From: Pelagibacteraceae bacterium
Lineage (GTDB): Bacteria > Pseudomonadota > Alphaproteobacteria > Pelagibacterales > Pelagibacteraceae
Assembly (NCBI GenBank): GCA_002684895.1
Contig: NYVZ01000030.1
Location: 1 to 41,810 of the forward strand
Length of the DNA stretch: 41,810 bases
Direction of reading: 5' to 3'
Positions 17,783-27,989 of the stretch are shown one piece after another. The number at the start of each line of letters is the position of its first letter. Positions within the stretch are counted from its first letter, which is position 1. The notes under the pieces are model-generated. The model did no database searches, was not told where the DNA came from, and was given only the letters and a program-made list of their open reading frames with translations. Both the position numbers and the translations under genes were made by a program.

Positions 17783-19451
17783 AAATGTTCTTATGGCTGT
17801 TGTACTCTCAACATTGGTCATTATTTTTTGGCAGTTTATGTACGGTGATGAGTACGTTGAATTAGAAAGTCAACAGACCAAAACGGAAGAAGTAAGAAAT
17901 GAAAAACCTTCAGCTCCATCAATTGTAAAAAAAAAGGCAGTTATAAAAGTTTCTAGATCTGATGCTATTACTCAAACAGGTAGAGTAAAAATTGAAAATC
18001 AAAATCTAACAGGATCCATAGCATTAAGAGGTGGGTTAATAGATGACATCACCCTAAAGAATTATAACTCAAATCAAAACATAAATAGCGATAAAGTAGT
18101 ATTACTTAACCCAAAAAAAATAGATCAATCCTATTACTTGGAAACTGGTTGGGCAACATCTGGTGCAGAAATTGTACCTAATAATCAAACTGAATGGAAA
18201 GTTATAGGAAATAAAATTTTGAGCCCAAATAAACCTGTCAAATTAGAGTGGAGTAATGGCAAAGGACTGATTTTTATTAAAGAATTTTCTATAGATAATA
18301 AATATTTAATAACAGTAAACGAACAAATCAAAAATCAATCAAGTCAAACTATTAATTTGTTTCATTATGCCCAGATTACAAGAAAACAAAAACCAAAGAT
18401 ACAAGACTTCTATATTCTGCATGAAGGTTTACTCGGTGTTGTAGATGAAAATTTAACAGAGGAAGATTATGACGATGTAGTAGAAAAAAAGAAAAGCTAT
18501 AAAGGATCGAAAGGATGGGTGGGTATTACAGATAAATATTGGCTTACAGCTGTAATTCCTGAGAAAGGTAAAAAATTTAATGCAGAGTTTTCATATGATA
18601 AGGCATACAAAGCAAATTATATTATTACTGACCCAACAACTGTTAATGTAAATCAATCGGGATCAAATATATCTAATATATTTATAGGTGCAAAAGAAGT
18701 AGCTGTCGTTGATGGTTATGCTGAAAGTAAAGGATTTCATAAATTTGATTTAGCAATTGATTGGGGTTGGTTTCATTTTTTTACTAAACCTCTATTTTTT
18801 ATAATTGATTATCTTTATAAAATTAGTGGTAATTTTGGTATTGCCATAATTCTTTTAACTGCGGCTATAAGATTATTATTTTTTCCCTTAGCAAACTATT
18901 CTTTTGCATCAATGGCAAAAATGAAAGCTCTTCAGCCAGAAATGCAGAGATTAAAAGATTTACATAAAGATGATAAGCAAAAAATCCAAATGGAGATGAT
19001 GAATTTATACAAAAGAGAAAAAGTTAATCCTATTTCAGGTTGCCTGCCTGTTTTAATACAAATCCCTTTTTTCTTTGCAATATATAAAATGCTTTTTGTA
19101 ACTATAGAAATGAGACACGCACCATTTTATGGTTGGATAAAAGATTTATCAGCTGCAGACCCAACTACAATTTTTAATCTTTTTGGATTAATTCCTTGGA
19201 ATCCGCCGAGTTTTCTAATTATTGGGGCTTGGCCGATAATCATGGGTGTTACAATGTACATACAGCAAAAGCTTAATCCCTCACCTCCTGATCCAATACA
19301 AGCAAAAATCTTCATGTTCTTTCCATTTTTTTTGACGATTTTATTAGCATCATTTCCATCTGGTCTAGTTATTTACTGGAGTATAAATAATATTTTAACT
19401 ATGGCTCAACAGTATGTAATAATAAGAAAAACAAAAATCAAAACTGTTTGA
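17772..19451 (+). CDS. yidC: Membrane protein insertase YidC
   Basis: MENKNVLMAVVLSTLVIIFWQ N-term; C-terminal 60KD_IMP domain NFGIAIILLTAAIRLLFFPLAN. Start moved to ATG 17772. Confidence 0.96.
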   Translation: MENKNVLMAVVLSTLVIIFWQFMYGDEYVELESQQTKTEEVRNEKPSAPSIVKKKAVIKVSRSDAITQTGRVKIENQNLTGSIALRGGLIDDITLKNYNSNQNINSDKVVLLNPKKIDQSYYLETGWATSGAEIVPNNQTEWKVIGNKILSPNKPVKLEWSNGKGLIFIKEFSIDNKYLITVNEQIKNQSSQTINLFHYAQITRKQKPKIQDFYILHEGLLGVVDENLTEEDYDDVVEKKKSYKGSKGWVGITDKYWLTAVIPEKGKKFNAEFSYDKAYKANYIITDPTTVNVNQSGSNISNIFIGAKEVAVVDGYAESKGFHKFDLAIDWGWFHFFTKPLFFIIDYLYKISGNFGIAIILLTAAIRLLFFPLANYSFASMAKMKALQPEMQRLKDLHKDDKQKIQMEMMNLYKREKVNPISGCLPVLIQIPFFFAIYKMLFVTIEMRHAPFYGWIKDLSAADPTTIFNLFGLIPWNPPSFLIIGAWPIIMGVTMYIQQKLNPSPPDPIQAKIFMFFPFFLTILLASFPSGLVIYWSINNILTMAQQYVIIRKTKIKTV

Positions 19452-20311
19452 TGAGTCTTAAAAATCTTTGGCCTAAAAAAGATGCACCTCAAATAGAAAA
19501 AGCTCTTCAATTCATTGAAAAATATAAAGATAAAAAAATTGTATTAAAGTATGGAGGGCAAGTTATGGCTAGTGATCAACTTTCAAAAGCTTTTGCCCAA
19601 GATGCTGCAATATGCAATCAGGTTGGTATCAAAAATTTAGTTATCCATGGTGGTGGTCCACAAATAAAAAAAAGGTTAGAGGAACAAAACATACAAAGTA
19701 AATTTATCTTAGGCTTGAGAGTAACAGACGAAAAAGTTATAAAAATTGTTGAAGATGTATTGTTGAATGACATTAATCCGGATTTAGTAAGATCAATTAA
19801 TTCATTTAATGTTGTTGCCGAACCAGTCACCGCAAGAAATGGAAATGGAATTTTAAAGGTTACAAAAGCAAAAAATCCAGACCTAGGATTTGTTGCAGAT
19901 CCTGAAGAAATCGATGTAAATAAATTAAATGATATAATTAATTCTAATAAGGTACCTGTAATTGCTCCAATGGGTCTTAGTGAAAATGATCAAGTATATA
20001 ATATAAACGCGGATACTGCAGCTGGTATAATAGCAATAAAAACAAAGGCTGAACGATTGCTTTTAATGACTGATGTGCCTGGTGTGAAAGATGGTAATGG
20101 TAAATATATTTCGAAATTAACTGTATCTGAGGCACAAAAATTAATTGATAATGAAATTATAACTGGTGGTATGATTCCAAAAATACAAACTTGTATTTCA
20201 GCTATTAAAAATGGAGTTGGTGGCGTAGTAATTATTGATGGAACAAGGCCGCATGCTGTATTACATGAGTTGTTTACAGATGAGGGTGCTGGTACATTAA
20301 TTACACAATGA
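19451..20311 (+). CDS. argB: Acetylglutamate kinase
   Basis: KKIVLKYGGQVM, VIHGGGPQI, NADTAAGIIAIKTKAERLLLMTDVPGV; TGATG overlap with yidC. Confidence 0.96.
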   Translation: MSLKNLWPKKDAPQIEKALQFIEKYKDKKIVLKYGGQVMASDQLSKAFAQDAAICNQVGIKNLVIHGGGPQIKKRLEEQNIQSKFILGLRVTDEKVIKIVEDVLLNDINPDLVRSINSFNVVAEPVTARNGNGILKVTKAKNPDLGFVADPEEIDVNKLNDIINSNKVPVIAPMGLSENDQVYNINADTAAGIIAIKTKAERLLLMTDVPGVKDGNGKYISKLTVSEAQKLIDNEIITGGMIPKIQTCISAIKNGVGGVVIIDGTRPHAVLHELFTDEGAGTLITQ

Positions 20312-20979
20312 AAGAGTTAAAAAAAATCAGATACTGGATTTTTGATTTAGATAATACGCTTTATTCTGCAACTACTAATGTATTTGGAAAAATAGATAAG
20401 AAAATGTGTGAATTTATCATGGAAAATTTAAATGTTTCAAAAGAAGAAGCTTTAAAAATAAAAAACGATTATTTTCACAGTCATGGAACAACATTAAATG
20501 GATTAATGAAAAAACATAAGATAGACGCTCATCACTTTTTAGAATTTGTTCATGATATTGATTATGATTTTCTAAAAAAAAATCCTGAGCTAAATGAAGA
20601 AATTCAAAAATTGCCGGGAGAAAAAATTATATTTACTAACGGATCCAAAAAGCATGCTGAAAGAGTTATTGAACGACTTGGTGTAAAAAATAATTTTAAA
20701 AAAATATTCGATATAGTGGATTGTGATTTTATTCCAAAACCTGAGATAGAACCTTACCAAAAACTCGTAAAAAAATTTAATATAATATGTGAGAACAGTA
20801 TCTTTATTGAAGATATTGCTAGAAATTTAGAACCAGCACACAACATGGGTATGAAAACTGCTTGGATTGAAAGTGACGATCCATATTGTAAAAAAGGATT
20901 TGATGGAAATCATATTCATTATATTGTAAAAAATCTTACAGACTTTTTAAAACAAACAAATAAATTTATAGGTCAATAA
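20308..20979 (+). CDS. HAD-family pyrimidine 5'-nucleotidase-like hydrolase
   Basis: [40 protein letters not shown]. Confidence 0.9.
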   Translation: MKELKKIRYWIFDLDNTLYSATTNVFGKIDKKMCEFIMENLNVSKEEALKIKNDYFHSHGTTLNGLMKKHKIDAHHFLEFVHDIDYDFLKKNPELNEEIQKLPGEKIIFTNGSKKHAERVIERLGVKNNFKKIFDIVDCDFIPKPEIEPYQKLVKKFNIICENSIFIEDIARNLEPAHNMGMKTAWIESDDPYCKKGFDGNHIHYIVKNLTDFLKQTNKFIGQ

Positions 20980-21788
20980 TGGAAAAGATTATTAATGATG
21001 CTTGGGACGAAAGATCTAATATTAATGTTAGTTCAAACAAATCAGTTCTAGAGGCAATCAATAATACAATAGACAAAGTAGATAAAGGAGAAATCAGAGT
21101 TGCTGAAAAAAAAGGAACAAATTGGGTTGTTCATCAGTGGATTAAGAAGGCAATATTATTAAGTTTTAAAACTAATGAGATGAAAACTCTTGTAGGACCC
21201 TATGCAACTTGGTGGGATAAAGTTAAAGGTAAAACTGCTGGATGGGGTAAAGAGGAATTTATTAAGGCAAATTTTAGGATGGTGCCCAATGGGGTTGTTA
21301 GACACGGATCTTATATAGCAAAAAACGTTGTACTCATGCCTTCATTCGTCAATATTGGTGCCTATGTAGATGAGGGTTCAATGATTGACACATGGGCATC
21401 GGTTGGATCATGTGCTCAAGTCGGAAAAAACTGTCATATATCTGGAGGTGCTGGTATTGGAGGCGTGTTAGAGCCAATGCAAGCTAATCCTACTATCATT
21501 GAAGATAATTGTTTTGTTGGCGCAAGATCTGAAATTGTTGAAGGTGTAATTGTTGGTGAAGGTTCAGTTATTTCAATGGGTGTATTTATTGGACAGTCTA
21601 CAAAAATAATAAATAGGAAAACTGGTGAAACTATTTTTGGCAAAATTCCTCCGTATTCAGTTGTAGTTCCTGGCTCATTGCCAGATAAAAATAACAAAGG
21701 ACCAAGTTTATATTGTGCTGTAATCGTAAAAACAGTTGATGAAAAAACAAGAAGTAAGACTTCTATAAACGATTTATTAAGAGACTAA
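20979..21788 (+). CDS. dapD: Tetrahydrodipicolinate N-succinyltransferase
   Basis: [62 protein letters not shown]. Confidence 0.97.
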   Translation: MEKIINDAWDERSNINVSSNKSVLEAINNTIDKVDKGEIRVAEKKGTNWVVHQWIKKAILLSFKTNEMKTLVGPYATWWDKVKGKTAGWGKEEFIKANFRMVPNGVVRHGSYIAKNVVLMPSFVNIGAYVDEGSMIDTWASVGSCAQVGKNCHISGGAGIGGVLEPMQANPTIIEDNCFVGARSEIVEGVIVGEGSVISMGVFIGQSTKIINRKTGETIFGKIPPYSVVVPGSLPDKNNKGPSLYCAVIVKTVDEKTRSKTSINDLLRD

Positions 21789-21791
21789 TGA

Positions 21792-22958
21792 ATGAGTAAG
21801 CTAATTGACGAAATTAGGTTTACGCAGGAGCTTATTAAAATACCAAGTATTACTCCTAGGGACCTTGGAGCAATGAATGTAGTTACCAAACATCTAAAAA
21901 AACTTGGTTTTAAGTGCAAATTAATGTCATTTCAAAAAAAGGGAACGGAAAAAATAATTAATTTATACGCAAGGTACGGAAATAAATCTCCAAATTTATG
22001 TTTTGCCGGTCATACTGATGTGGTTCCGGCTGGTGATTTAACGGCATGGTCTATCGATCCTTTTAAAGCAAAAATAAAGAAAGGTTATTTATTTGGTAGA
22101 GGTGTAAGTGACATGAAAGGTGGAATCGGTTGTTTCATTTCAGCAGTAAGTCATTTTTTAAATCAAAATAAAAAATTCGATGGATCAATTAGTTTTTTGA
22201 TAACTGGAGATGAGGAAGGAATTGCAGTCAACGGAACAAAGAGAGTTGTTGAATATTTAAAAAAGAAAAAAGAAAAGATTGATTTTTGTATCGTAGGCGA
22301 ACCTTCAAATCGAAGCAAATTAGGTCAGATGATCAAAAATGGGAGGCGCGGTAGTATAACAACATATTTAACTGTTAAAGGAAAACAAGGTCATATTGCA
22401 TATCCTAGTGAAGCCTTAAACCCAGCAACACCTATAATTAAAATTCTAGATGAGCTAAAATCGAGATCATTGGATAAAGGAAACAAAAATTTTCAGCCTT
22501 CTAATTTAGAAATTACAAAAATTCATATAGATAATGAGGTAGACAATGTAATTCCAGCAAAAGCAAGTGCAACTTTTAATATAAGATACAATAATCTTCA
22601 TACTTTTAACTCACTAAAAAAAAGAATATTGACAACAATTAAAAAAATTGAAAAAAAATTTAAGTGCAAAACAGAAGTAAAATTTATTAGCACTGGTGTC
22701 TCGTTCCTAACAAATCCAAATCAAACAGTTAAAAAAATTCAGAGAATAATTCAAAAAGAAACCAGGCAGAAAACAAAGCTATCAACATCTGGGGGGACCT
22801 CTGATGCTAGATTTATAAAAGATATAGCTCCATGTATTGAGTTTGGGTTAGTTGGAAATACGATGCATCAAGTAGATGAGAGATCGTCAATTAAAGACAT
22901 GAAAAAGCTAAAGTCAATATATCTTAAAATCATTAAAAGTTTTTTTGACAAAAGTTAA
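21792..22958 (+). CDS. dapE: Succinyl-diaminopimelate desuccinylase
   Basis: LCFAGHTDVVPAGD, GRGVSDMKGGIG, TGDEEG, CIVGEPSN; GGTSDARF. Confidence 0.96.
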   Translation: MSKLIDEIRFTQELIKIPSITPRDLGAMNVVTKHLKKLGFKCKLMSFQKKGTEKIINLYARYGNKSPNLCFAGHTDVVPAGDLTAWSIDPFKAKIKKGYLFGRGVSDMKGGIGCFISAVSHFLNQNKKFDGSISFLITGDEEGIAVNGTKRVVEYLKKKKEKIDFCIVGEPSNRSKLGQMIKNGRRGSITTYLTVKGKQGHIAYPSEALNPATPIIKILDELKSRSLDKGNKNFQPSNLEITKIHIDNEVDNVIPAKASATFNIRYNNLHTFNSLKKRILTTIKKIEKKFKCKTEVKFISTGVSFLTNPNQTVKKIQRIIQKETRQKTKLSTSGGTSDARFIKDIAPCIEFGLVGNTMHQVDERSSIKDMKKLKSIYLKIIKSFFDKS

Positions 22959-24889
22959 ATTGTAAGATTTTTAAAAAATTCTAACGTTTCAGGGTTTGCC
23001 AAAGACTCAGTATTGGTTATATTTTCTTTATTCAAAATTTTTTTAACCACAATCTCAACAATTTTTCCACTTTTGGTTCTTGGAATATCTGGACAATCTT
23101 TGATTATAGAGGGTACATGTCTTGGTGAACAACTCTCTTTAATTTTTAATTTAATACTTTGAATCAATTTATCACTTAAGATCATTTTTTCTTTTAACTT
23201 AACAAAAAGTACAATTCTTATATCATCATTATAATTTTGCCCGATAACTATTGACTCATCAACCTCGTCAAAGCTTTCAACTTGTCTATAAATTTCTGCA
23301 GTTCCAATTCTTACGCCACCAGGATTTAATGTAGCATCTGACCTACCATAAATTAAATATCCGTCATTTTTGGTTTTTTGTATATAATCTCCATGATGCC
23401 AAATATTGTTATATTTTTTAAAGTAAGCAGACTTTATTTTTGACTCATTAAAGTCGTTCCAAAACTTTACCGGCATAGACGGAAAAGGTTGCTTAACTAC
23501 TAGTTCTCCCTTTCCATAATTAGAAATACTATTTCCATTTTCATCAAAAATGTCAATTTCGATTCCTAAGCTAGGACCCTGAATTTCACCAGCATAAACA
23601 GATTGAAAAATATTACCAATAACCAAACATCCAACCATATCCGTTCCTCCACTTATAGATGATAAGTGAACATCTTTTTTGATATTTTTGTAAACATACT
23701 CAAAACTTTCGCTAACCAATGGAGATCCGGTAGAAGTAATAGTTTTTAGATTGCTAAGATCAAATTCTGAGGCGTTATATTTTTTATTTTTTAAGTAATC
23801 TATATATTTGGCACCAACTCCAAATAATGTAAATTGATTTTTAGAACAATACTCAATTAAAACATTTAAGTTAGGGTAAAAAGGTGAGCCATCATACAAA
23901 CATATCGATGCTCCACACGATAATGCCGCGATTTGCCAATTCCACATCATCCACCCTGTAGTAGTAAAATAAAACACTCTATCATTTTCCTTTACGTCAC
24001 AATGTATCGAAAGTTCTTTTTTTTGCTCTATTAAAGCATTGCCAGCACCGTGCACGATGCACTTGGGTGCTCCTGTAGTTCCACTTGAATACAAAATATA
24101 AACAGGATGATTAAAATCAAATTTTTCAAAATTGTTGTCTTCCTTGGATGTATTTAAAATTTCATTAAATTTATCGTAATCATGATTTGTTATTTGCTTA
24201 GAATTATAATTGAAAACTATAACTTTTTTTATCGATGGTATTTCTTTTAAAATTTCTGGAATACGATCTAGAATATTAATTTTTTTTCCATTATAAAAAT
24301 AATAATCACATGTAAAAAGAACTTTAGGATCTATTTGTTTAAATCGATCCACTAATCCTTGAATGCCAAAATCTGGAGAGCAACTTGACCATATATACCC
24401 ATTTTTAGCTACTGCTAAAAAACTTTCAACAGACTCGATTGTATTTGGAACATATCCAGCCACACGATCATTTTTGTTAAGACCGATTTTTTTAAGAAAA
24501 TAAGATATTTTGCAAACATTTTCACGCAATTGTTTCCAAGTAATTTTTTCATTTATACCACCTTCTTTTAAAGAATAAATTGCAATATCGTCATTACTTT
24601 TAAATAATAAATTTTCTGTAAAGTTTAACTTTGAATTTTTAAAAAAAAGATTTTTATAAAAAATTTTGTTTTTAGTGATTACTTCATCACCTTTACTTCC
24701 GATAATTTGTGAATAATCCCAAAATTCTTTCCAAAAATTTTCAGGATTTCTAATTGACCAATTATATAATTTCGTGAAATCGTCATTAAAATTAATCTTA
24801 TATTTTTGAGAAATTTTTTCAGAAAATTTTTTTAGATTTGAATTTTTTTTTCTTTTAATATCTGCATTCCATAATAGTTTATTTTGCAT
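22955..24889 (-). CDS. Acetoacetate-CoA ligase (acetoacetyl-CoA synthetase)
   Basis: ILYSSGTTGAPKCIVHG, GWMMWNWQ, HHGDYIQKTKNDGYLIYGRSDATLNPGGVRIGTAEIYR. Start moved to MQNKLLW. Confidence 0.92.
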   Translation of the reverse strand: MQNKLLWNADIKRKKNSNLKKFSEKISQKYKINFNDDFTKLYNWSIRNPENFWKEFWDYSQIIGSKGDEVITKNKIFYKNLFFKNSKLNFTENLLFKSNDDIAIYSLKEGGINEKITWKQLRENVCKISYFLKKIGLNKNDRVAGYVPNTIESVESFLAVAKNGYIWSSCSPDFGIQGLVDRFKQIDPKVLFTCDYYFYNGKKINILDRIPEILKEIPSIKKVIVFNYNSKQITNHDYDKFNEILNTSKEDNNFEKFDFNHPVYILYSSGTTGAPKCIVHGAGNALIEQKKELSIHCDVKENDRVFYFTTTGWMMWNWQIAALSCGASICLYDGSPFYPNLNVLIEYCSKNQFTLFGVGAKYIDYLKNKKYNASEFDLSNLKTITSTGSPLVSESFEYVYKNIKKDVHLSSISGGTDMVGCLVIGNIFQSVYAGEIQGPSLGIEIDIFDENGNSISNYGKGELVVKQPFPSMPVKFWNDFNESKIKSAYFKKYNNIWHHGDYIQKTKNDGYLIYGRSDATLNPGGVRIGTAEIYRQVESFDEVDESIVIGQNYNDDIRIVLFVKLKEKMILSDKLIQSIKLKIKESCSPRHVPSIIKDCPDIPRTKSGKIVEIVVKKILNKENITNTESLANPETLEFFKNLTI

Positions 24890-24890
24890 T

Positions 24891-25627
24891 TTAATACTCA
24901 ACACTTTCCAAATAAAGACCACGGGCAGGTGCAGGCGGTGCACATTTTTGTCTGTCTTTCGAATTTAAAGCTTGCTTAAGATCTTTCAAAGTCCATTTAT
25001 TTTCCCCAATCATTTTTATAGTACCGACCATGGATCTTACTTGATGTTGTAAAAATGACCTTGATTTAACCGAATAAGTAATTTCATCATTATTTTTTTT
25101 TAATTCTGATAATATAATATCTCGTATTGGAGAAGTTGCTTCACACGAAGAGGCTCTAAAAGTTGTAAAATCATGTGTACCAATAAATAATGAGGATGCT
25201 TTTTTCATAAGTTCAAAATCTAATTTTTTTTTTACATGCCATACTTGATTTTCTAAAATTGCAGGCACGGCAATACGATTTAAGATTCTGTATTTATATG
25301 TTCTTAATTTTGCATCCCTACGAGAATCAAAATTATCATTTATTGGTTTTAAAGATAATATGCTTACATTTTTTTTTTTAAGAAATGATTAAGGCCAAGT
25401 AAAACTTTTTTACAATCAAGATTTTCTTTATAATCAAAATGAAATACTTGGCCAAGAGCATGAACACCAGAGTCAGTTCGTCCTGATCCAAAAATTTTTA
25501 TTTTACTTAATTGTATATCAAGAAATGATTTTTCTATAATCTGCTGAATTGTATTTCCACAAGGTTGTGATTGCCAGCCCACATAACCCGTACCATTATA
25601 TTCTACAACAGCTTTATAACGAGTCAT
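24891..25627 (-). pseudogene. truA: tRNA pseudouridine synthase A, interrupted by a frameshift at an A11 tract (coding strand)
   Basis: N part 25364..25627 (YNGTGYVGWQSQP, GSGRTDSGVHALGQVFHF) and C part 24891..25268 (GTHDFTTFRAS, FLQHQVRSMVGTI). One extra A in the tract (25369-25379) gives continuous GLNHFLKKKNVSILSLKPINDNFDSRRDAKLRTYKYRILNR. Confidence 0.9.
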
Positions 25628-26517
25628 TAATAAAAGTTATAACCCTTTAAAAATTCTTTAGTTTTTTGTTTGTTTTTTCCCGGCTTTTGAATTTCTAAAA
25701 CTTCTAGGTAATTATCTTTGCAACCGATAAACAATCTTTCATTTTCAATATAGATATGTCCAGGTTGATTGGATTTTTTTTTGGAAATTGTGCACTCAAA
25801 GATTTTCAATTTATTATTATTAATACAGTAATACGAACCCGGGTTTGGAGATAAAGCGTGAATTTTTGAAATAACAGTTTCTGCTTCTAAATCCCAAATT
25901 ATTTCCTCATCTTCTTTTTTAATTTTCTTGGCGTATGTTTTAAGATTATGGTCTTGTTCTATAAATTCATAACTATTATCTTTTATTTTATCAATCGCTC
26001 TTAAAATTAATTCTGATCCAATTTCAGCAAGTCTATTATGAACCTCGCCATATTTAGAATAAATAGTCAGTGGCAAACTTTGAGTTAATAAAACTGGACC
26101 ACTGTCAAGCTCACTTTCAATCTTCATAATTGAAATCCCTGTAGATTTATCTTTATTCATTAATGATCTTTGAATAGGAGCAGCACCTCTCCATTTGGGT
26201 AAAAGCGATGCATGTATATTTATAAATAAACATTCTTTTAAAAAAGCATCTGGAATAATCTGTCCATATGCAGCAACAACCGCCAAGTTAAAATTTTTTG
26301 ATTTAAAAAAGTCTAAATCGGCATTTAATTTATTTGGTGTTCTAACCTCTATATCTAATTGACTTGATGTTTCGTGAACTGGATTTTTTAACTCCTTCAT
26401 GCCTCTTTTGGATTTTCTTGGAGGCTGTGTAAACACTGTATCGATTTTAAACACTTCATGAATTTTCTTTAAAGCCGGTACAGCGAAATCCGGTGTTCCC
26501 ATAAATGTAATTTTCAT
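25627..26517 (-). CDS. fmt: Methionyl-tRNA formyltransferase
   Basis: MKITFMGTPDFAVPALKKI, NIHASLLPKWRGAAPIQR. Confidence 0.97.
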   Translation of the reverse strand: MKITFMGTPDFAVPALKKIHEVFKIDTVFTQPPRKSKRGMKELKNPVHETSSQLDIEVRTPNKLNADLDFFKSKNFNLAVVAAYGQIIPDAFLKECLFINIHASLLPKWRGAAPIQRSLMNKDKSTGISIMKIESELDSGPVLLTQSLPLTIYSKYGEVHNRLAEIGSELILRAIDKIKDNSYEFIEQDHNLKTYAKKIKKEDEEIIWDLEAETVISKIHALSPNPGSYYCINNNKLKIFECTISKKKSNQPGHIYIENERLFIGCKDNYLEVLEIQKPGKNKQKTKEFLKGYNFY

Positions 26518-26528
26518 AAACTATTTTA

Positions 26529-27047
26529 TTATAAAGTTTGTTTATCTTTATTTGTTTTAATTAACTTTTTAATAATCATATCTTTTTTAAGTTTTGATAA
26601 ATAATCTATAAATAATACTCCATCACAATGATCAACTTCATGTTGAATGCAAGTTGATAATAAATTATCAACCTCATCCTCTTTTTCATTACCATTATAA
26701 TCAAGATATTGAATTTTGCATTTTGATGGCCTGGTAATTTCCGCAAAATATCCTGGTATAGACAAACATCCCTCCTCTCTTGTAATTACTTCCTCTGATT
26801 TCCAAATTATTTTTGGATTCACAATATATACTGGTTTTTTTGGTTCATCGTCTTTTGCAATGTCAATAACAATTACTCTTTTTAATATTCCAACCTGTGG
26901 CGCCGCTAAACCAATTCCGGGCGCTTGATACATAGTTTCAAGCATGTCATTCATTAAACGTTGTATATTTTCATCAACTCTATCAACTGGTTGAGATTTT
27001 TTTCTTAGAATAGGATCTGGTTCTTTTATAATTTTCAGAATTGACAT
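26529..27047 (-). CDS. def: Peptide deformylase
   Basis: GIGLAAPQVG, EGCLSIPG, QHEVDHCDGVLFIDYLS. Start chosen at MSILKI. Confidence 0.97.
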   Translation of the reverse strand: MSILKIIKEPDPILRKKSQPVDRVDENIQRLMNDMLETMYQAPGIGLAAPQVGILKRVIVIDIAKDDEPKKPVYIVNPKIIWKSEEVITREEGCLSIPGYFAEITRPSKCKIQYLDYNGNEKEDEVDNLLSTCIQHEVDHCDGVLFIDYLSKLKKDMIIKKLIKTNKDKQTL

Positions 27048-27048
27048 T

Positions 27049-27666
27049 TTATTTTTCACTTATTGGATTTCTATATTTAAAAGCAGAAAATAAAGTTCCA
27101 TCGTCTAAATATTCAATTTCACTACCCACAGGTAATCCATGTGCTAATTTTGTTATCTTTATACTTAGACCTTGTAAACTATCATTAATATAATGTGCTG
27201 TAGTTTGACCCTCAATCGTTGCTGATGTTGCAATTATCACTTCCTTAACATTATTTTTTTTTACTCTTTCAATTAAAGAATTTATTAATAACGTTTCTGG
27301 ATTAGATCCATTTAAAGCCGATAGAGTGCCACCAAGAATGTGATAATGCCCTTTATAAATATTTGTAGCTTCCATCGCCCACATATCTGCGATATTTTCT
27401 ACAATGCATAATTGATCGTAAGAATTATTGATATAATAACATTTCTCTATAGTGCAATTTGCGTCTAATGATTTTATTGCTCCACAAATTTGACATCTTA
27501 TAATTTTAGAATGAGCATTTGACAATGTTTCCGCTAAAGGTTTCATAAGACTGTCTTTATTTTTTAATAGGTATAAAGCTATTCTTCTAGCAGATTTTGG
27601 TCCTAAACCGGGCAATCTAGAAATTAGATTAATTAGGTTATCAAGTGCAGGTTCAGTAAATTTCAT
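27049..27666 (-). CDS. recR: Recombination protein RecR
   Basis: LISRLPGLGPKSARRIALYLL, TOPRIM YHILGGTLSALNG. Confidence 0.96.
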   Translation of the reverse strand: MKFTEPALDNLINLISRLPGLGPKSARRIALYLLKNKDSLMKPLAETLSNAHSKIIRCQICGAIKSLDANCTIEKCYYINNSYDQLCIVENIADMWAMEATNIYKGHYHILGGTLSALNGSNPETLLINSLIERVKKNNVKEVIIATSATIEGQTTAHYINDSLQGLSIKITKLAHGLPVGSEIEYLDDGTLFSAFKYRNPISEK

Positions 27667-27668
27667 TT

Positions 27669-27986
27669 TTACATAGGAAATTTAAAACCAGGTGGCATTT
27701 TTATACCACCCGTTATTTTTGACATTTCTTCCTGAGTTTTTCCTTCAACTTCTTTTTTTGCGTTATTTGTAGCAGCTACTATTAAATCCTCGATTACAGC
27801 CTTGTCTTCCTTCAGGATTTCGTCACTAATATCAATCTTTATTACCTCAAAATGTCCATTCATTTGAACTTTCACAGCATCACCACCAGAAACCCCCTCG
27901 GCAATAACATTTTTAAGGCCATCTTTTGCCTCCATCATTTTCTGCTGCATTTCTTGTGCCTGTTTCAACATTTTAGTAAAATCCAT
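27669..27986 (-). CDS. YbaB/EbfC family nucleoid-associated protein
   Basis: MLKQAQEMQQKMMEAK, VKVQMNGHFEVIKIDIS. Confidence 0.94.
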   Translation of the reverse strand: MDFTKMLKQAQEMQQKMMEAKDGLKNVIAEGVSGGDAVKVQMNGHFEVIKIDISDEILKEDKAVIEDLIVAATNNAKKEVEGKTQEEMSKITGGIKMPPGFKFPM

Positions 27987-27989
27987 ATG

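Noticed and set aside
21434-21697. Minus ORF opposite dapD
   Set aside because: Antisense shadow of the left-handed beta-helix repeats.
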